Origin: an uncultured Collinsella sp.
GTDB taxonomy: Bacteria; Actinomycetota; Coriobacteriia; Coriobacteriales; Coriobacteriaceae
Length of the DNA: 9,146 nt
Assembly: GCA_900553415.1 (NCBI GenBank)
Contig: USDH01000044.1
Span: 1-9,146, forward strand
Reading direction: 5' to 3'
This document shows, piece by piece, positions 6,010-9,146 of the stretch. Both the position numbers and the translations under genes were made by a program. Position 1 is the stretch's first letter; every line of letters begins with the position of its first letter. The notes under the pieces are model-generated. The model worked only from the letters and a program-made list of their open reading frames with translations, did not search any database and was not told where the DNA came from.

Positions 6010-6179
6010 ACCATTGGGAACTTTGGCTGATAGTTGTAGCGCGATGGGGGTTTGGCTGAAGGGACCTATGGTACCCGTTCGGACACTTTGGCCCTTGATG
6101 AGCGTTTGGCTGATTGCTGCTTTGGGTACTCTTTGGGTTACTTTTGGTTTGTTTGATTTTTAATTTTAGGAGGGCTTGT
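6010..6179 (+). other. T/G-rich gene-free region with repeated TTTGG motif
   Basis: No gene is seen here. The + strand is rich in T and G and poor in C, unlike the rest of the window. TTTGG occurs at 6022, 6051, 6087, 6105, 6121, 6132 and 6143, three of these as TTTGGCTGA (6022, 6051, 6105). CTTTGGGTACT (6120-6130) is followed directly by CTTTGGGTTACT (6131-6142), a degenerate tandem repeat. The nitroreductase promoter should lie here, but I cannot fix a -35/-10 pair. AGGAGGG (6168-6174) is the ribosome site of the next gene. Confidence 0.6.
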
Positions 6180-6710
6180 ATGTCTTATTTGGATCTGGCT
6201 CGTGGTCGGTATTCTTGTCGTTCTTTTGAGGACCGTTCTGTTGAGCAGGCTGTGGTGGATGCCATTGTTGAGGCTGGGCGTATTGCTCCTTCTGCTTGTA
6301 ATAATCATCCAGCCCGTGTGATGGTGCTGGATACGCCTGAGCTGTTGGAGAAGGCTGCTGCTTGTCAGCCTCGGTTTGCTCGTGATGGGTCTATCTTTGG
6401 CGCTCCGCTTGTCTTCCTTATTTGCTGCGTTACCGATGATGCTTGGGTACGCCCGTATGACCAGATGAATTCCAGTGAAATCGATACGTCCATCGTGTGT
6501 GATCAGATGATGATGGAGGCCACCGAGCAGGGCCTAGGAACGTGCTGGGTATGCCATTTTAAGCCTGAGGTGGCACAGGAGCAGTTCAATCTGCCCAAGG
6601 GCGTCTATCCCTATCACATGCTCGTCTGTGGCTATCCCGCCGACCACATCGCCGATCCCGAGCATCGCGAGGCCCGCACTATTCCCCTCTCCAACTTCCT
6701 CCTCAAGTAG
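6180..6710 (+). CDS. Nitroreductase family protein (FMN-dependent oxidoreductase)
   Basis: This 176-residue short nitroreductase is expected to be a cytoplasmic FMN-binding dimer using NAD(P)H; the natural substrate is unknown. The N-terminal FMN phosphate-binding segment is RGRYSCRSF (8-16), close to the usual RRSxRxF. APSACNNHPARVMV (36-49) is the conserved second FMN region (APSxxNxQPW type). IDTSIVCDQMMMEATEQGLGTCWV (101-124) is the core helix leading to the GLGT(C)W motif. The C-terminus HMLVCGYPADH is the family's GYP motif. The ATG at 6180 is chosen because AGGAGGG ends 5 bases upstream. The frame is open back to a TTG at 6114, but that extension has no ribosome site. Codon use is odd: the first ~80 codons are dominated by T-ending codons, the last ~50 by the C-ending codons normal for the window. 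A strong terminator follows, so it is probably a single-gene unit. Confidence 0.9.
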   Translation: MSYLDLARGRYSCRSFEDRSVEQAVVDAIVEAGRIAPSACNNHPARVMVLDTPELLEKAAACQPRFARDGSIFGAPLVFLICCVTDDAWVRPYDQMNSSEIDTSIVCDQMMMEATEQGLGTCWVCHFKPEVAQEQFNLPKGVYPYHMLVCGYPADHIADPEHREARTIPLSNFLLK

Positions 6711-6756
6711 TTTTTGGACATACCTTAAAATCTACCCTTGACCGCTCACCCGTTCG

Positions 6757-6795
6757 CCGAGTTCTGCGCCACTATGTGCAGGGCTCGGTTTTTTT
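6757..6795 (+). terminator. Intrinsic terminator of the nitroreductase gene
   Basis: CCGAGTTCTGC (6757-6767) pairs with GCAGGGCTCGG (6778-6788) as an 11-bp stem with two G-U pairs around a 10-base loop, followed by seven T (6789-6795). It lies 46 bases after the stop codon. Confidence 0.92.
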
Positions 6796-6820
6796 ATGTT
6801 ACGCACCCCGGCACAGTCAT

Positions 6821-6850
6821 AAAAAAGGACCCGCAAGCTGCGGGTCCTTT
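6821..6850 (-). terminator. Intrinsic terminator of divIVA (cell-division cluster)
   Basis: AAAGGACCCGCA (6824-6835) and TGCGGGTCCTTT (6839-6850) form a perfect 12-bp stem with a 3-base loop. Read on the minus strand it ends in TTTTTT (6826-6821), starting 26 bases after the divIVA stop. On the plus strand the tail is only TTT, so its main direction is minus. Confidence 0.92.
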
Positions 6851-6876
6851 CTAGGCACTAAATTGTAGGCCGAATG

Positions 6877-7551
6877 TTAGTCCAGGTCGTCGGCAGCAAA
6901 GTTGTCGATCGGGGCAAAGGGATCGGCCACGGGGACAACCGGGTCAGCGACGGGCAGCGGCTCGGCGGGAACAGTCACTGCAGGAGAAGCGGCAGAACCG
7001 ACCGGCGTGGAGGCCATGAGGTCGGCCGGGAAGGAGTTCTGGGCATCGTCCATGAAGTGCTGGATGAGCTTGAGATACTCTGCCTTGAACTCCTCACGGG
7101 AAGCCTTGAGACGATCGATTTCCTCGAGCTCGGCCTGCTTTTCGGTCAGAGCCTGGCGGATAACCTCGCGGGCCTTAGCGTCAGCCTCGTTGCGGATACG
7201 CTCAGCGTTCTCGTTGGCATCGTTGACGATGGTCTCAGCGGTCTGCTGGGCAGCGATCAGGGCAGCGGAAATCTGGCGCTCCTGAGCGGAGAAGTCAGGG
7301 GCGGGAGCAGCCACAGGGGCGGCAGGAACGGCCTGGGCGGTGGCATCCTGAGCCTGGGCAAGCTGAGCCTGTGCATCGGCAAGCTGCTGCTCGGTAGCAG
7401 TCAGACGACCCTTAAGGTCGACGATCTTAGCGAGCATAGCGTCAACCTCGGAGGACAGCGTCTCCAAGAAGACGTCGACCTCAGCAGGATCGTAGCCACG
7501 CTTGGCCTCAGAGAAAGTCTGAGCCTGGATGTCTGCAGGGGTAATAGCCAT
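6877..7551 (-). CDS. divIVA: DivIVA-domain coiled-coil protein
   Basis: This 224-residue polar/septal scaffold of the DivIVA/Wag31 family senses membrane curvature and recruits division or cell-wall synthesis partners. The N-terminal domain (1-35) reads ITPADIQAQTFSEAKRGYDPAEVDVFLETL: Phe13 is the expected membrane-inserting residue, with the conserved RGYD at 18-21. A coiled coil runs about 30-70. A short Ala/Pro linker (74-86) precedes a second, longer coiled coil (about 87-170) rich in Ala, Glu and Arg. The tail (180-224) is Pro/Val/Ala/Asp-rich with PVADP repeated, and probably disordered. The start at 7551 has AAAGGAG about 8 bases upstream. It is the last gene of the yggS-sepF-yggT-divIVA run, 61 bases after yggT with no terminator between, so likely co-transcribed, possibly with an extra promoter in the gap. 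Confidence 0.93.
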   Translation of the reverse strand: MAITPADIQAQTFSEAKRGYDPAEVDVFLETLSSEVDAMLAKIVDLKGRLTATEQQLADAQAQLAQAQDATAQAVPAAPVAAPAPDFSAQERQISAALIAAQQTAETIVNDANENAERIRNEADAKAREVIRQALTEKQAELEEIDRLKASREEFKAEYLKLIQHFMDDAQNSFPADLMASTPVGSAASPAVTVPAEPLPVADPVVPVADPFAPIDNFAADDLD

Positions 7552-7612
7552 AACAAGTCTCCTTTTTCATCGCCTCGGCGCTACACGCCCGACGTAAGTT
7601 GCTAAGTCAGTT

Positions 7613-7894
7613 CTATACGAGTATACCTATAAGAAGCTGCAGAACCAGCCTCTGCACCAACTGCAACGCAATAATCGCAACGACCGGCGAAAAATCGATA
7701 CCGCCCATCGGCGGGATGAAACGACGGAACAGGTTGAGCCACGGACCGCACACGCTATCGAGCACCGCAGCAATATCCTGAAGCAAACCACCCTGCTTCA
7801 TGGGAATCCACGTCATAAAGCAGTAGACGACAATAAGCGTGGAATAGAAGTTGAACAGCGTGTTGACCAGCTGGACGATAGTGTAGATGTTGAT
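7613..7894 (-). CDS. yggT: YggT/YlmG family membrane protein, probable ATC start
   Basis: This small membrane protein of the YggT/YlmG family is encoded in many genomes next to sepF; its role is linked to division, envelope or osmotic functions but not settled. Two hydrophobic segments are visible, at about residues 5-27 and 65-92. Between them is the family's conserved stretch GPWLNLFRRFIPPMGGIDFSP. The first ATG in frame is at 7816, which would delete the first helix. The open frame continues back to the sepF stop with no ATG, GTG or TTG. The best start is ATC at 7894-7892 (beginning INIYTIVQL), because GAGGAG (7906-7901) sits exactly 6 bases upstream. This gives 93 residues, the usual family size. 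An ATT at 7900 abuts the ribosome site and is less likely. The gap to the sepF stop is 21 bases, so translational coupling may help initiation. Confidence 0.82.
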   Translation of the reverse strand: MNIYTIVQLVNTLFNFYSTLIVVYCFMTWIPMKQGGLLQDIAAVLDSVCGPWLNLFRRFIPPMGGIDFSPVVAIIALQLVQRLVLQLLIGILV

Positions 7895-7915
7895 GGGAAT
7901 CTCCTCGTCTTGTCT

Positions 7916-8638
7916 TTACTTAAGGTAGCCGTCCGCACGAAGCTTCTTGAGATCGGAATCTTTGACCTCGCAACCGGCGGGCAGCACCATGAACACGCGG
8001 TCGCCCACCTCCTTGACCGTGGCACCCAGACCGCAGGCAAAGCCGTAAGAGAAGTCCAAGACGCGCTTAGCAACTTCGGTGCGTACGCCCACAAAAATCA
8101 GTGCGACAGGCTGCTTGGTGCGAACGCGGCGCACCACGGTCTCCACGTCGTCATAGCTCTCGGGGCGCAGGACATAGGCCGGCAGCTGCGGCGTGGCGTT
8201 GATGATATTGCTCGCATAGGCCGAGGCATCACTCGGTGCAGGCGCGGGCGCAGCGGCGGCACGGGCGCGGGTGTTCTCGGCGTAGCTCGACGGCGTGTCA
8301 TAGGCACCAGGACGATAACCGCTCGCAACACTGTCCTGCGAGCGCGAAGGCGGGTTATACGTCGTGGCATGGCGGGAGTCATCGCCGACCAGCTGACCGG
8401 AGCGCGTATACACGGCAACCGACTCAGCTTCACCGCGGCGCGTCTGACCAAGCAGGCCGTTGCTCGGCTCGTCTTGGGTGTAGAAGCCCTCGCCCGAAGC
8501 ACCGCCGTAGCCGTTGCCCTGATAACTATCGTCATAGCCGTCATCGTAGCCGTAGTCGTCGTCCTGGCCATAACCCTGGTCGTAACCCTGCTGGCCGCCC
8601 AGGTGCATCTTATTTTTAATCTCGTCAAGGAAGCCCAT
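7916..8638 (-). CDS. sepF: Cell division protein SepF
   Basis: SepF binds membrane through its N-terminus and FtsZ through its C-terminal domain; in actinobacteria without FtsA it is the main Z-ring membrane anchor. The 240 residues show the membrane-binding amphipathic start MGFLDEIKNKMHLG (1-14), a Gly/Tyr/Asp/Gln-rich low-complexity run (15-52), a variable linker with Ala/Pro patches (about 126-136), and the SepF core domain (about 155-225). The core has VLRPESYDDVETVV, PVALIFVGV, RVLDFSYGFACGLGATV and VFMVLPAGCEV. The start at 8638 is chosen because it gives the canonical MGF- start and AGAGGA lies about 8 bases upstream. An in-frame upstream ATG at 8689 would add 17 residues that break the amphipathic start. 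The yggS stop is 60 bases upstream and the yggT ribosome site is 9 bases downstream, so the block is an operon. Confidence 0.95.
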   Translation of the reverse strand: MGFLDEIKNKMHLGGQQGYDQGYGQDDDYGYDDGYDDSYQGNGYGGASGEGFYTQDEPSNGLLGQTRRGEAESVAVYTRSGQLVGDDSRHATTYNPPSRSQDSVASGYRPGAYDTPSSYAENTRARAAAAPAPAPSDASAYASNIINATPQLPAYVLRPESYDDVETVVRRVRTKQPVALIFVGVRTEVAKRVLDFSYGFACGLGATVKEVGDRVFMVLPAGCEVKDSDLKKLRADGYLK

Positions 8639-8698
8639 GGTTGTGTCCTCTCGCGGTTTAGTGCAGGCGCCCCGATAATCAGTGCGCACTTCAGAGCC

Positions 8699-9146
8699 TT
8701 ATTTTACTGCAAACTCCGGGCTAAATACTACCCTGCCCAGGCGAACGAGCGTAGAGCCCTCCTCAAGGGCAGGCTCAAAGTCCTCGCTCATGCCGCAGGA
8801 AAGCTCAGGCAGGTTCAAATCGGGATGCGCAGCCTCCAGCTCATCCCTCAGCTCACGAAGCCCCGCAAAGGTGCGGCGTGCCACATCCTTATTCCCCCGG
8901 GGCGCCATAGTCATAAGCCCCTGTACGCAAATTCCCTCAAGTTCCGCAAGCTCACCCGCGGCGGCGCGAATCTCATCGGGCGAAAAGCCTCCCTTCGACT
9001 CCTCACCACTCACATTGACCTCGATGAGCACACGCTGGGGGCCGGCGAGCTCGCCTGCCTCAATCTTGCGGACAGCACGGCTCGAGATCGCCTGTGCCAG
9101 ATGCAGCGAACCCACCGAGTGAATCAGCTCGGCTGAGCCCAGCACC
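8699..9146 (-). CDS. yggS: YggS/PROSC family PLP homeostasis protein, N-terminus outside window
   Basis: Members of this fold-type III alanine-racemase-like family bind pyridoxal phosphate and keep PLP levels balanced; no enzyme activity is established. About 149 C-terminal residues of an expected 220-250 are present. The N-terminal Lys that binds PLP lies beyond base 9146. Visible family landmarks are IHSVGSLHLA (about 8-17 of the visible part), VLIEVNVSGEESKGGF (about 39-54), GLMTMAPRG (about 76-84) and the phosphate-binding tail ELSCGMSEDFEPALEEGSTL followed by VRLGRVVF (about 114-142). In most members the first motif reads ELSMGMS; here it is ELSCGMS. The final residues (SPEFAVK) replace the common FG end. 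The stop is at 8699-8701, 60 bases before the sepF start. Homologous position to ylmE, next to ylmF/sepF, in Bacillus. Confidence 0.92.
   Translation of the reverse strand, partial: VLGSAELIHSVGSLHLAQAISSRAVRKIEAGELAGPQRVLIEVNVSGEESKGGFSPDEIRAAAGELAELEGICVQGLMTMAPRGNKDVARRTFAGLRELRDELEAAHPDLNLPELSCGMSEDFEPALEEGSTLVRLGRVVFSPEFAVK

Noticed and set aside
6114..6179. Upstream TTG start giving the nitroreductase a hydrophobic N-terminal helix
   Set aside because: The Leu/Val/Phe-rich extension is a by-product of T/G-rich DNA. There is no ribosome site at 6114, while AGGAGGG is ideally placed for the ATG at 6180, where the family sequence begins.
8639..8689. Upstream ATG for sepF adding 17 residues
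   Set aside because: SepF proteins start with a short amphipathic membrane helix (MGF-), which matches the ATG at 8638 with its own ribosome site.
7910..9136. 408-codon open frame on the plus strand opposite sepF and yggS
   Set aside because: It covers two recognised genes on the other strand, and its Val/Ile/Ala runs are the reverse of the SepF Asp/Tyr-rich region. No family pattern and no ribosome site.

Overview
The window looks like a chromosomal segment of a high-GC Gram-positive bacterium, most likely an actinobacterium of the Coriobacteriia and probably Collinsella-like. The grounds are C/G-ending codon use, an actinobacterial yggS-sepF-yggT-divIVA order, clear Shine-Dalgarno (SD) sites and compact U-tailed terminators. 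The genus is inferred from the style of the proteins, not from a search. I see no tRNA, rRNA, CRISPR array, transposase or phage gene.

Layout. (1) 1-730 (+): the 3' part of thiD (thiamine pyrimidine kinase), which faces a minus-strand gene across a very stable hairpin. (2) 785-3905 (-), in transcription order: a small unrecognised protein, a Bax inhibitor-1 family membrane protein, a terminator, a microbial-type poly(ADP-ribose) glycohydrolase (PARG)-like protein with a long disordered N-terminus, a terminator, and an SGNH/GDSL esterase. (3) 3906-4155: a divergent intergenic region with a structured leader before the next operon. (4) 4156-5896 (+): a PiT phosphate permease followed by a PhoU-like DUF47 partner, a classic two-gene phosphate transport unit. 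(5) 5897-6179: a gene-free gap with a long inverted repeat, then a T/G-rich stretch with repeated TTTGG. (6) 6180-6710 (+): a small nitroreductase whose first half has strikingly T-ending codons, closed by a strong terminator. (7) 6821-9146 (-): the cell-division/envelope cluster yggS (partial), sepF, yggT and divIVA, ending in a terminator.

How the genes work together. The pit-DUF47 pair imports phosphate. The yggS-sepF-yggT-divIVA block supplies PLP homeostasis, the FtsZ membrane anchor, a small membrane protein and a polar/septal scaffold. The middle minus-strand genes are housekeeping or accessory and show no obvious shared pathway.

I do not see a convincing new multi-gene system. The points most worth a second look are: a PARG-like protein with the second signature Glu replaced by Ala; a yggT gene that seems to start with ATC; a 28-bp-stem inverted repeat at 5902-6009; the compositional oddity of the nitroreductase and its upstream region; and the decorated leader of the phosphate permease.
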